Positions 15,328 through 23,800 of a stretch of 44,611 nt of DNA are shown here, piece after piece. Each line of letters begins with the position of its first letter. Position 1 is the first letter of the stretch. Below the pieces are notes generated by a model. The model had not been told where the DNA came from. It saw only the letters and a program-made list of their open reading frames with translations, and made no database searches. Both the position numbers and the translations under genes were made by a program. The stretch lies in assembly GCA_902767365.1 (NCBI GenBank), contig CACXGX010000032.1, positions 1-44,611 of the forward strand, read 5' to 3'. The DNA is from an uncultured Erysipelotrichaceae bacterium (GTDB taxonomy: Bacteria; Bacillota_I; Bacilli_A; RF39; UBA660).

Positions 15328-15405
15328 ATGAGAAAAAGGAAAAAGTTGAAATTCTTGTCTACCTCTATTGGTGTTTATATATTTGAGTGTAAAACGTATA
15401 TTTGA
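15328..15405 (+). CDS. Leader peptide of a transcription attenuator, 25 residues
   Basis: ATG 15328 stands seven bases after a perfect AGGAGG (15315-15320). It encodes MRKRKKLKFLSTSIGVYIFE plus CKTYI and ends at TGA 15403-15405. The last four codons and the stop lie inside the 5' arm of an intrinsic terminator, so a ribosome translating or stalling here would change folding of that terminator. This layout is known from ribosome-mediated attenuators of amino-acid and antibiotic-response genes. No run of a single amino-acid codon is present; the basic start and hydrophobic middle are more like a stalling peptide. Confidence 0.6.
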   Translation: MRKRKKLKFLSTSIGVYIFECKTYI

Positions 15406-15428
15406 AAAAAATATACGTTTTTTTTTAC
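15391..15428 (+). terminator. Attenuator terminator overlapping the leader peptide
   Basis: AAAACGTATATTT (15391-15403) pairs with AAATATACGTTTT (15409-15421) and is followed by a T-run to 15426. It lies 75-110 bp upstream of the ATPase gene, within that gene's own leader, so it must be read through for expression. Confidence 0.85.
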
Positions 15429-15447
15429 ACTTTTGGAGGTGGTATCC

Positions 15448-15456
15448 ATGAGCTAG
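15448..15456 (+). promoter_or_regulatory. Two-codon mini-ORF (Met-Ser-stop) with strong ribosome binding site
   Basis: GGAGGTGG (15435-15442) precedes ATG AGC TAG (15448-15456). A strong initiation site on a start-stop ORF 43 nt before the true gene start is unusual. It could reload ribosomes or modulate translation after readthrough, or be a relic of an older start. Confidence 0.4.
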
Positions 15457-15499
15457 TAAAAAAGACTTAATAAGAATTTTTAAATTGTAGGAGGTGTTT

Positions 15500-16153
15500 A
15501 TGAAGAAAATTCTTAGAATTGTTATTACTGGAGGTCCTTGTGGGGGAAAAACAACTGCCCTAAATAGAGTGTCAAAATTATTTGAGGAAGAAGGATACAC
15601 TGTCTTTTTAGTAAGTGAAACTGCTACAGAACTTATACTTGATCACATTAAACCATTTGGAGATGATTTAGATAGAATACCACTAATAGAATTCCAAAAG
15701 CTAGTTTTGATAAACCAACTTTCAAAAGAAAAAATAAGAGATTATGCTGCAGAAGTATGTCAAAATGATAAAGTAGTAATAATATGTGATAGAGGAATAC
15801 TAGATAATAGAGCATATATTACTCATAAGGAATTTGAACAACTTGCTCTAGAACAAGGAATAACTGAACAAGAAATACTTGATAGATACCAATTAGTACT
15901 TCATATGACAACAGCAGCTAAAGGAAAAGAACAAGCCTATATATTATCAAATAATGAAGCAAGAACAGAAACAATAAACGAAGCAATAGAAGTAGATGAT
16001 AGAACAATAAATGCATGGTATAATCATCCAAATAGATATATCTTTGAAAATGATTGTGATTTTCCTGAAAAGATGAGAAGAGTAGAAGTTATAGTAAAAA
16101 ACTTCATTAAGAAAGAAAAACAACAAGAACAAGCAAGAAAACTTATCAAATAA
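15500..16153 (+). CDS. AAA_28 / NadR-kinase-like ATPase
   Basis: ATG 15500 is chosen because AGGAGG (15489-15494) lies six bases before it; GTG 15494 overlaps that site. The 217-residue protein has a Walker A loop ITGGPCGGKTTALNRV at residues 9-24 and a Walker-B-like strand VVIICDRGILDNRAYI near 92-107. The family is AAA_28, which resembles the ribosylnicotinamide kinase domain of NadR and deoxynucleoside-kinase-like P-loop proteins. The Asp-Arg-Gly motif after the strand fits a small-molecule kinase fold. The substrate is unknown. It sits behind a leader-peptide attenuator, so it is likely induced by some translational stress or metabolite signal. Confidence 0.75.
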   Translation: MKKILRIVITGGPCGGKTTALNRVSKLFEEEGYTVFLVSETATELILDHIKPFGDDLDRIPLIEFQKLVLINQLSKEKIRDYAAEVCQNDKVVIICDRGILDNRAYITHKEFEQLALEQGITEQEILDRYQLVLHMTTAAKGKEQAYILSNNEARTETINEAIEVDDRTINAWYNHPNRYIFENDCDFPEKMRRVEVIVKNFIKKEKQQEQARKLIK

Positions 16154-16162
16154 AATATAAAT

Positions 16163-16188
16163 AATCTCCAAAAAATGGAGATTTTTTT
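16163..16188 (+). terminator. Terminator of the ATPase gene
   Basis: AATCTCCA (16163-16170) pairs with TGGAGATT (16176-16183), and a T-run follows to 16188. Confidence 0.85.
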
Positions 16189-16245
16189 ATTTATATTTTG
16201 GGAATAATAATATTGAAAGATCTATAATTTATATTAGGAGGGAAA

Positions 16246-16368
16246 ATGTTAAAGATATTAATAGTTGGAGGAGTAATTGTTTTCTTTTTCTTTATTTTAT
16301 TCTTATACTGTGCATTAGTTATTGCTCATGAAGCAGATGAACATATATATAATGATAAAAAAAACTAG
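16246..16368 (+). CDS. Small single-pass membrane protein, 40 residues
   Basis: ATG 16246 stands behind AGGAGGGAAA. The peptide begins MLKILIVGGVIVFFFFILFL and ends YCALVIAHEADEHIYNDKKN. One long transmembrane helix fills residues 3-28 and a short acidic/basic tail follows. The good ribosome binding site and a terminator immediately after the stop make it a convincing small gene. Function is unknown; it resembles many short uncharacterised membrane proteins of Bacillota. Confidence 0.6.
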   Translation: MLKILIVGGVIVFFFFILFLYCALVIAHEADEHIYNDKKN

Positions 16369-16384
16369 CAAAAATGCTAGTTTA
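16365..16384. terminator. Bidirectional terminator between the small membrane protein and upp
   Basis: CTAGCA (16365-16370) pairs with TGCTAG (16375-16380), with an A-run on one side and a T-rich tail (TTTATTTTG) on the other. It overlaps the stop codon of the small gene. Confidence 0.7.
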
Positions 16385-17011
16385 TTTTGTACCAAAAATT
16401 CTATCTCCAGCATCTCCTAGTCCTGGAACAATATATTTGTTTTTATTTAATTTTTTATCGATATGAGCACAATAGATTTTAACATCTTTATGTTTTTCAA
16501 CTACTGCTTTAAGTCCTTCAGGAGCAGCAATAATACACAAAAATTTAATTTTTTTAACTCCTTTTGATTTAAGTAGATCAATTGCATCAATTGCACTTCC
16601 TCCAGTAGCAAGCATTGGATCAATTATTATTACTTCACGTTTTTCAATATCTTTTGGTACTTTAAAGAAATAATTGTGTGGCTCAAATGTTGTTTCATCA
16701 CGATACATTCCAATATGACCAATCTTGGCATTAGGAAATACAGTTATAACTCCATCAAGCATTCCCATTCCTGCTCTTAATATTGGAATAAAAGCATAAT
16801 CATCTTCATTTATAGTTCCTGTTTGCATTTTTTCAATAGGAGTTTCAATTTCAGTTTTAGTAAGTTTTGCATCAGCAAGTGCTTCATAACACAAAAACAT
16901 TGCTATCTCACTAACTAATTCTCTAAATTTTTTAGTTCCAGTAGTTTTATCTCTTAATATAGCAAGTTTATGCTCTATTAAAGGATGTTTTAATTCAATT
17001 ACGTTTTCCAT
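16382..17011 (-). CDS. upp: Uracil phosphoribosyltransferase
   Basis: The start at 17011 (ATGGAAAACG) follows AAAGGAAAAATA; the upstream in-frame codon is less well placed. The 209-residue product is the standard length. It contains the PRPP-binding motif VIIIDPMLATGGSAIDAIDL, the uracil-site loop ending GLGDAGDRIFGTK, and ILRAGMGMLDGV. It converts uracil and PRPP to UMP in the cytoplasm. It overlaps the end of uraA by 17 bp, so the two are co-transcribed and translationally coupled as an uptake-and-trap unit. Confidence 0.95.
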   Translation of the reverse strand: MENVIELKHPLIEHKLAILRDKTTGTKKFRELVSEIAMFLCYEALADAKLTKTEIETPIEKMQTGTINEDDYAFIPILRAGMGMLDGVITVFPNAKIGHIGMYRDETTFEPHNYFFKVPKDIEKREVIIIDPMLATGGSAIDAIDLLKSKGVKKIKFLCIIAAPEGLKAVVEKHKDVKIYCAHIDKKLNKNKYIVPGLGDAGDRIFGTK

Positions 17012-18410
17012 TATTTTTCCTTTCACTTTTCAATTCTTCTAAAATTTCCGCCTTTAATTCTTTTTTTATTTCTTCTTTTAATCTATATACATTATATTTC
17101 TTTTTAGAAAGAAGTTCATCAACTTCCATTTCTTCAACATCACTAGGCAACAATAAGTTAAGAATAATACCAACAACTGATGCAAGACTCATTCCAGATA
17201 TTGTTATTGATAAGTCTCCACTAATAATTGATATTGCAGCTCCACCTAAACCAAGTACTAGCATTGAACTTGCTACTATAACATTTTTAGAGTCATCAAA
17301 ATTAGTCTGATTTTTAATTAATACTTTTAATCCATTTACTGCTATAAATCCATATAGTAAAAGTGATACTCCTCCAAGAACAGCATTTGGTATAGTTGAA
17401 ATAAGTGCTGTAAACTTGCCTAAGAAACTTATTACTATTGCAAATATTGCAGCAAGACCTATAACTCTTGTTGATGCTACTTTAGTCATTCCAACAACAC
17501 TTGTATTTTCTCCATATGTTGTATTAGCAGGTCCTCCAATAAATCCTGCAACAAATGTTGCAATTCCATCTCCTAAAAGAGTCTTATCTAAACCTGGATC
17601 TTTTATTAAATCTTTTCCAATTATGTTTGACAAAGAAGTATGATCTCCAATATGTTCACATAAAGTTACAAGAGCAACTGGGGCAATTGTTAAAATTGCT
17701 GCAAAATTTAAGTTATAATCTTTAAATGGTATTACAAATTTTGGTAATTGGAACCAAGATGCATCAGCTACAGGCGCAAAATCAATCATACCTAAAATAC
17801 ATGCAGAAATGTATCCAGCAATTATCCCAATAAGGAAAGGTATTATTTTAAAGAATCCTTTTGCTTTTGTCATTGTTATTGCTGTTGTTAAAAATGAAAT
17901 TAATGCAACTGTTACTACTTTCCATTCAATTGTTTCACTTGATAATCCAATTTGATTAATTGCTGATGGAGCAAGTCCAAGTCCTATAATCATTATCATT
18001 GGGCCAATTACTACTGGTGGTAATAACTTATTAATCCAATCTTTACCTACAAATCTAATTATTATTGCTACAATTATGTAGATAAGACCAACAGCCATAA
18101 TGCCTGTCATTGCTCCACTAATACCACCTTTTAAATATCCTGCTGCCACAGGTGTAATAAAAGCAAAAGAACTACCCAAATAAACTGGTGATTTCCCTTT
18201 AGTACATAAAATGTAGATTAGTGTTCCAATTCCACTTGCTACAAGAGCTGTAGGAATAGTAATTACTTCAGCTTTAGCTGCAGAATTGACAAGTATTGGA
18301 ACAAGTATTGTTGCACCAAACATTGCAAATAAATGTTGAAAAGCCAAGATGATACTTTTGCCTACAGGAGGCCACTCATTGACATCATATGTCATTTTTT
18401 TGTTTTTCAT
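16995..18410 (-). CDS. uraA: Uracil permease, NCS2/NAT family
   Basis: ATG 18410 follows AGAAAGGAGTTTAA. The 471-residue protein has about 14 membrane segments. NCS2 features include AFQHLFAMFGATILVPIL in TM1, LVTLCEHIGDHTSLSNIIG carrying the conserved substrate-binding Glu/His in the TM8 region, and the NAT signature GFIGGPANTTYGENTSVV in TM10. This is the uracil-type form rather than the xanthine type. It imports uracil with protons. An unusual charged helical tail of about 45 residues (KEEIKKELKAEILEELKSER) extends into the cytoplasm. The gene is preceded by a leader peptide and terminator. Confidence 0.93.
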   Translation of the reverse strand: MKNKKMTYDVNEWPPVGKSIILAFQHLFAMFGATILVPILVNSAAKAEVITIPTALVASGIGTLIYILCTKGKSPVYLGSSFAFITPVAAGYLKGGISGAMTGIMAVGLIYIIVAIIIRFVGKDWINKLLPPVVIGPMIMIIGLGLAPSAINQIGLSSETIEWKVVTVALISFLTTAITMTKAKGFFKIIPFLIGIIAGYISACILGMIDFAPVADASWFQLPKFVIPFKDYNLNFAAILTIAPVALVTLCEHIGDHTSLSNIIGKDLIKDPGLDKTLLGDGIATFVAGFIGGPANTTYGENTSVVGMTKVASTRVIGLAAIFAIVISFLGKFTALISTIPNAVLGGVSLLLYGFIAVNGLKVLIKNQTNFDDSKNVIVASSMLVLGLGGAAISIISGDLSITISGMSLASVVGIILNLLLPSDVEEMEVDELLSKKKYNVYRLKEEIKKELKAEILEELKSERKNNGKRN

Positions 18411-18433
18411 TTAAACTCCTTTCTAGCGTAGAT

Positions 18434-18471
18434 CAAAAAAAAGAGTTAATTGAAAAATCAAATTAACTCTT
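18434..18471 (-). terminator. Attenuator terminator of the uraA-upp leader
   Basis: Read on the minus strand, AAGAGTTAATTTG (18471-18459) pairs with CAATTAACTCTT (18452-18441) and is followed by a run of T (18440-18435). It lies between the leader peptide, whose stop codon it contains, and the uraA ribosome binding site. Confidence 0.85.
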
Positions 18472-18561
18472 AAAAACAAATATATTTGAAAATGAAGAAT
18501 TATTACCCCTGCTAGAATAATTACCACCTTTTTTATGATTGTAAATAAAATTCATTTTCAT
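18463..18561 (-). CDS. Leader peptide of the uraA-upp attenuator, 32 residues
   Basis: Minus-strand ATG 18561 follows AAGGTGTGG and encodes MKMNFIYNHKKGGNYSSRGN then NSSFSNIFVFKS, with a stop (18465-18463) inside the 5' arm of the terminator. The coupling of a leader peptide stop to a terminator suggests control of uraA-upp by translation of the leader. One analogy is UTP-sensitive pausing in E. coli pyrBI leaders, and U-rich tracts do occur (ATATATTTGTTTTTAAG). No PyrR-binding consensus is evident. The peptide is Asn/Ser-rich and unrecognised. Confidence 0.5.
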   Translation of the reverse strand: MKMNFIYNHKKGGNYSSRGNNSSFSNIFVFKS

Positions 18562-18576
18562 AAATCCACACCTTAA

Positions 18577-18601
18577 TTGACATATTATAATAATATGTCA
18601 A
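18577..18601. promoter_or_regulatory. 25-bp perfect palindrome at the uraA promoter
   Basis: Arms TTGACATATTA (18577-18587) and TAATATGTCAA (18591-18601) are perfectly inverted around three bases. On the minus strand the centre contains TATAAT, which can serve as the -10 of the uraA leader transcript, so a protein bound here would block initiation. It is a strong operator candidate. The plus-strand promoter of the kinase gene starts 29 bp further on. Confidence 0.65.
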
Positions 18602-18629
18602 AAAAATCAAGAGTTAATTTAATAATATA

Positions 18630-18658
18630 TTTACAACTATTTGCTATTTTGTTATAAT
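18630..18658 (+). promoter_or_regulatory. Promoter of the tyrosine kinase/phosphatase operon
   Basis: TTTACA (18630-18635), a 17-nt spacer and TATAAT (18653-18658), 43 bp before the kinase start codon. Confidence 0.75.
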
Positions 18659-18701
18659 ATAGAAGATTTAAAGAGAACTAGTAGTCAGAAATGAGGTTTT
18701 T

Positions 18702-20090
18702 ATGGAAGAAATTAATTTAAAAGAGTTTTGGGATTACTATAAGAGATATTTGAAGATTGTTATAGCAGTTGTTTTTTTATTTGCTCTTTTTTCATTTGGA
18801 TATAGCAAATTTTGGAAAAAACCTATGTATTCTACATCAACAACAATTTTACTTGTTAAAGGTGATGACAATGGTACAAATAATGATACAATTAATCAAA
18901 GTGATATTACATTAAACCAAAAACTTGTATCTACGTATACACAAATTATTAAAAGTAGACTAGTTGTTAATCAAGTAATAGACTATTTAAAACTTGATTA
19001 TTCTTATTCTCAATTAAGTAAGAGAATATCAGTTCAATCTATTGATGATACTGAAGTACTTAAAGTAACAGTAACTGATAAGGATCCAGAAATGGCTGCA
19101 GTAATTGCTAATAGACTAGCAAGTGTATTTGATAAAGAAGTTACAGAAATATATAATATTAACAACGTAAGTATTCTAGATGAAGCAATAGTTATTGAAA
19201 GCCCATCAAATATCCATACAATTAAAGATTTAATAATAGCAGGTTTAGTAGGATTTGTTTTAAGTAGTGGTATCATCTTTGTAATATTCTATTTTGATGA
19301 TATTTTAAGAGATACAGACTCAATTGAAAAAGAATTAGATTTACCAATACTTGCAAAAGTATTTAAGGATAAACAAAAAGTTGAACTTGTAGTAGCAGAA
19401 AAACCAAATGCTGCTGCAACAGAAAGTATAAGAAACTTAAGAACTAATTTACAATTTTCTTCAGTTGATGAAGTAATGAAAACAATACTTGTTACAAGTA
19501 GTGTACCAAGTGATGGAAAAAGTTTTATCAGTGCTAACCTTGCAATAAGTTTTGCTCAAACTGGTAAAAAAGTATTAATTGTAGATTGCGATTTAAGAAA
19601 AGGTCGTCAACACAAAATATTTGGCGTAAGTGGACATATGGGACTATCAAATCTATTAATTGGAGAGGTAGATTCATATACAAACTATATAACAAAAACG
19701 GGAATTGAAAACCTATATTTAATGCCTCGTGGAACGTTCCCACCAAATCCAAGTGAATTATTAAACTCAAAGAAAAATAGTAACTTAATAAATTTATTAA
19801 AAAGAAAATTTGATATTGTAATTTTAGATAGTGCTCCATTAACTGGATTATCTGATTCTTTAATTCTTTCATCATTAGTAGATAAAGTATTAATTGTAAG
19901 TTCAGTTAACCATACACCAAAAACTGAACTTACAAATGCTAAAAAAGCTCTTGAAAACGTTGGAGCAAATGTTGCAGGAATTGTTGTTAATAATGTAGTT
20001 GGTAGACGTGGAAGTTATGGTGGATATTATTACTATTATGGTTACTCTGATAAACCTAGTAGAAAAGTTAAGGAAAAGACTGAACAATGA
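18702..20090 (+). CDS. Fused CpsC/CpsD-type tyrosine autokinase (Wzz + BY-kinase)
   Basis: The 462-residue protein has an N-terminal Wzz/CpsC region: TM1 at about 17-35, an extracytoplasmic loop, and TM2 at about 175-200. A cytoplasmic BY-kinase follows. Its motifs are Walker A TSSVPSDGKSFISANLA near 267-283, Walker A' VLIVDCDLRKGRQHKIFG, and Walker B FDIVILDSAPL. The end carries the tyrosine cluster GGYYYYYGYS used for autophosphorylation. Such proteins control polysaccharide chain length and export. In Bacillota activator and kinase are usually two genes; here they are fused in the proteobacterial Wzc order. The ATGA overlap with the phosphatase gene shows coupling. No glycosyltransferases follow. 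Confidence 0.92.
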   Translation: MEEINLKEFWDYYKRYLKIVIAVVFLFALFSFGYSKFWKKPMYSTSTTILLVKGDDNGTNNDTINQSDITLNQKLVSTYTQIIKSRLVVNQVIDYLKLDYSYSQLSKRISVQSIDDTEVLKVTVTDKDPEMAAVIANRLASVFDKEVTEIYNINNVSILDEAIVIESPSNIHTIKDLIIAGLVGFVLSSGIIFVIFYFDDILRDTDSIEKELDLPILAKVFKDKQKVELVVAEKPNAAATESIRNLRTNLQFSSVDEVMKTILVTSSVPSDGKSFISANLAISFAQTGKKVLIVDCDLRKGRQHKIFGVSGHMGLSNLLIGEVDSYTNYITKTGIENLYLMPRGTFPPNPSELLNSKKNSNLINLLKRKFDIVILDSAPLTGLSDSLILSSLVDKVLIVSSVNHTPKTELTNAKKALENVGANVAGIVVNNVVGRRGSYGGYYYYYGYSDKPSRKVKEKTEQ

Positions 20091-20794
20091 TAGATATTCA
20101 TAACCATTTATTATATGGTGTAGATGATGGATCAAAATCATTAGAATTAAGTATAGAAGTTCTAAAAGATTTAGAAACAGCAGGAATAACAGATATTATA
20201 CTTACTCCACACTATATACCTTATAGCAATTACAGTAATCCAAGAAGTGATAACTTAGAAAGATTAGAAAAGTTAAAAAGGGAAGCAAAAAGAAATAATA
20301 TATCTATTAATTTATATTTAGGAAATGAAATATTTATAGATGATAGCATATATGATTTATTAGAAAAAAATGTTATAAGTTCATTAAATAATACAAACTA
20401 TATACTTGTTGAACTTCCAATGAGTGGAGATTTTTCTGGATATCAAGAGATATTTAAATTTCTAATGAGTAAAGGATATAAAGTAGTTCTAGCACATCCA
20501 GAAAGATATTTATCTTTTCAAGAAGATTATAGAAAAGCAATTGAACTTGATGAAATGGGAGTATATTTCCAAAGTAATTTAGATAGTTTGGTAGGAAAAT
20601 ATGGACCACGTGCTGAAGAACTTATAAAAAGATTATTAAGAGACAATAGAATATCTTTCTTAGCAACAGATATTCATCAAAAAAAACATGATTATGACAA
20701 ATGGAAAGAAGCAAAAAATATTGCTTTAGAGTATGTTACAGAAGAAGTTTTTAATGCTTTAGTTAAAGAAAATCCTAGTATGTTAATTTACTAG
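20087..20794 (+). CDS. CpsB/YwqE-type PHP-domain protein-tyrosine phosphatase
   Basis: ATG 20087 overlaps the kinase stop (ATGA). The 235-residue product has the PHP metal-site motifs: MIDIHNHLLYGVDDGSKSLE at the N-terminus, TPHYIP at about 45, GNEIFID, VLAHPERY near 140, and FLATDIHQKKHDYDKW near 193. This fits the manganese-dependent CpsB/YwqE family, which dephosphorylates the partner BY-kinase tail. The terminator hairpin overlaps its stop codon. Confidence 0.93.
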   Translation: MIDIHNHLLYGVDDGSKSLELSIEVLKDLETAGITDIILTPHYIPYSNYSNPRSDNLERLEKLKREAKRNNISINLYLGNEIFIDDSIYDLLEKNVISSLNNTNYILVELPMSGDFSGYQEIFKFLMSKGYKVVLAHPERYLSFQEDYRKAIELDEMGVYFQSNLDSLVGKYGPRAEELIKRLLRDNRISFLATDIHQKKHDYDKWKEAKNIALEYVTEEVFNALVKENPSMLIY

Positions 20795-20803
20795 GATTTT
20801 TTA
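20769..20803 (+). terminator. Terminator of the kinase/phosphatase operon
   Basis: AAAATCCTAGTA (20769-20780) pairs with TACTAGGATTTT (20789-20800), and the T-run continues to 20802. Confidence 0.88.
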
Positions 20804-20857
20804 TTTGAATTTTCATAAATTAAGTGTATAATTAGAATTATAGTAGGAGAGTGTCTT

Positions 20858-23800
20858 ATGAATAAAAAAGGTTTTACTTTAATTGAAATTTTAACTGTAG
20901 TAATAATATTAGGAATAATAATGATTATTGCTATACCATCAGTTTCCAAATATATATTGGATTCTAGAGATTCAGCATATGTTACATCAATAGAAAAATA
21001 CATAGAAGCAGCAAGAAATGAAATAACCGATTTTGAGTATATTGTTAATAAAACAAATACGACATATTATATTCCTACAAGATGTTTAAAAGTAGAAAAT
21101 GGAGAAGAATCTCCATATGGAAGAATGGAAGAAAGTTATGTAGTAGTAAACTATGATGAACAAGGCTTTCATGATTACTACTATATAGGACGTGATGATA
21201 CAAATCATGGAATGACTTTAACAGAAAGTTCAAATATAGATACAAATCATTTGAGAAATGATGTGGAAACTATTCAAACTGAAGCTGTAAATGGAAGAGC
21301 AAGAGTAGTAGTATATAAAGATGATTGTAGTAGAGAAACAGAATCAACAAATGATCCAAGCCTAGCAACTTGTGGAGAAGTAATAGGAGAATCAACAGAG
21401 TGGACAGGTGAAAATAGGACAATTACAGTAAAATGTCTTGGTAACTGTAAGCAACCAGAATATACAGAAACATTTAAAGTAACAAAGAAAGTAGGAGTAA
21501 TCCAAATCGCAGATAGAAATAATAAAAGACAAAATTGTAGAGTAAATGTATATGTAGATAAGACGAAACCAGAAGCAGTAATAAGAGCAACTAAAAAAGA
21601 TAGTGGGTTTCAAGTTGCAAGTAAACAATGGAGTAATGAAGGATTAAACTTCTTATTTGTTAATAAAAAAATAGCACCAAGTGGAACAACAATATATTAT
21701 TGTCAAGATACAACAAATACATGTGAACCTAATATTCAAGTTAGACCTACTGATACTATTACAACATATAATAATATAGAAGGAATATATTATATAAGAT
21801 ATAAAGCAGAAAGTAATACAGGTTTAACTAGTGGAATAGAAAGTTACGAAGCAAGAGTAGACTGGACAGAACCAACATGTACATTTGATTTAACAGGAAT
21901 AAAAAGAACAGATGAAACAACAACTTATGTGTCTAATGTAGGAGTGACTCTTAACTCTAGTGATAATTTAAGTGGCATATATCAATATGGAATAAATGAT
22001 GATATGAATTTGCATAATTTAACTCATACAGAAGATGGTAATTCTATAACATATAATGGAAGGGTTAAAGATAATGCAGGAAATGAAAAAACTTGTAATA
22101 TTACATTTAAAAAGAATAGTAATATTATATTAACTTTAAATGTTAATGATGGAAATGCATGGACTAATGAAACATGTACAGGAACAAATACAAGTTTATT
22201 ATTATCAACATGTAAAATAACAGTAAGATATAATGAAACATTTGGAACAATACCGACACCAACTCGTAAAGGATATGATTTTGTTGGATGGTATATAGGA
22301 ACAACAAAAATACTTGATAATGCAACAGTAACATTGACAAAAAATGAAACATTAACAGCTAATTGGAAAGCACAAAAATACATAGTAACATTAGACAATA
22401 ACGGAGCTACAACACAAGGAAGTACTACTACATATGTTACATTTGATACTAAAAACTTTGAACCAATTACTTTACCAAGAAAAACTTATACTATTAAATT
22501 TGATTTAAATGGTTCAGGAGCAACAGCATCTTCCACAAATGATATAGTATTTAATTATACTATTGGTGGATGGTATGTTAAAGATTCAACAAGCAATGGA
22601 GATCAAATAGCAGATAATAATTCAACTCCACAATTAATTCAAGGGGTTGATGGATATACAGATGTTGAAGGAAAATGGAAAAAAGACTCTGGAGAGGCTT
22701 TAATAGCTTCTTGGGAAAGTACGGATATTAGTCTTCCAACAATAACAAAGACAGAATATAATTGTGGTTGGTATGATGCTAGATCTGATGGAAATAAAAT
22801 AGCAGGGTCAGGTGGAGAATATACACCAAAAAATAATATAACATTATATGCTCAATGTAAGAATAATTGTTCTGAATTTGAAGCAGGACCATGCGGAAGT
22901 GTATGTTCTGAAGATAGGACAGGTACAAGAGTAACTAGAAAATTCTATAATGATTTATATACAGGAGACTTGAAAAAAGGAGAATGCTTTATAGATGGTA
23001 CTAACTGCTATAAATTATCAGGAGACCATGAATATAAATGTAATAATGGTGCTTGGCCACTAGGATACGGTAATGAACATTATGGTGATTATAATGAACA
23101 CTACTACTTCAAAAATAATAGTCCTGATATTTATACAAGATATTCTGGATCAAATACATATTGCTACTACGCAGCATATACAAATTATGGAAATAAACCA
23201 GCTAAAGCATGTACTGTTTTTGATGTAACACTTAATAAGCAAGGTGGAACTGGTGGAACATCAACAATATATGAAAAATATAATGAAGGATGGTATTCTA
23301 ATTCAGCAGGAACAACAGCAATTTCAAAGGTCACTCTACCATCAAAAGCAGGTTATAAGTTTGACGGATATTATACACAAACAGGAACTCAAATAATTTC
23401 AAATACTGGAACTATTAATGGTAATACAAACAAGACATTCTTATCAAGTGGTACATTATATGCTAAATGGACAGCAGTTAATTTAAACTTCAGTGGTAAA
23501 ACAATAACAAAAATATATAGTACAACTCAACAAACAGAATCATTTACTGCAGCATCAAACGGAACAGGAAGTTATACATATTCTGAAAAAAGTGAAACAA
23601 ATTCAGCAGGAGTAGCAACAAACTTCATAACTGTATCAGGAACAACTATAACTATTGCAGCGGGAACAACTGCAGGAACTTATACATATGTGGTAACAGC
23701 AAAAGATAATAATACATTGGCAACAAAAGACGCTACTTTTACAATTACAATAGGTAAAGCAACTCCTACATTATTGGCAACTGAATATAGTAAAAACTTG

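Noticed and set aside
15313-15600. Minus-strand ORF opposite the attenuator
   Set aside because: It crosses the terminator and the start of the ATPase and has no promoter or ribosome binding site.
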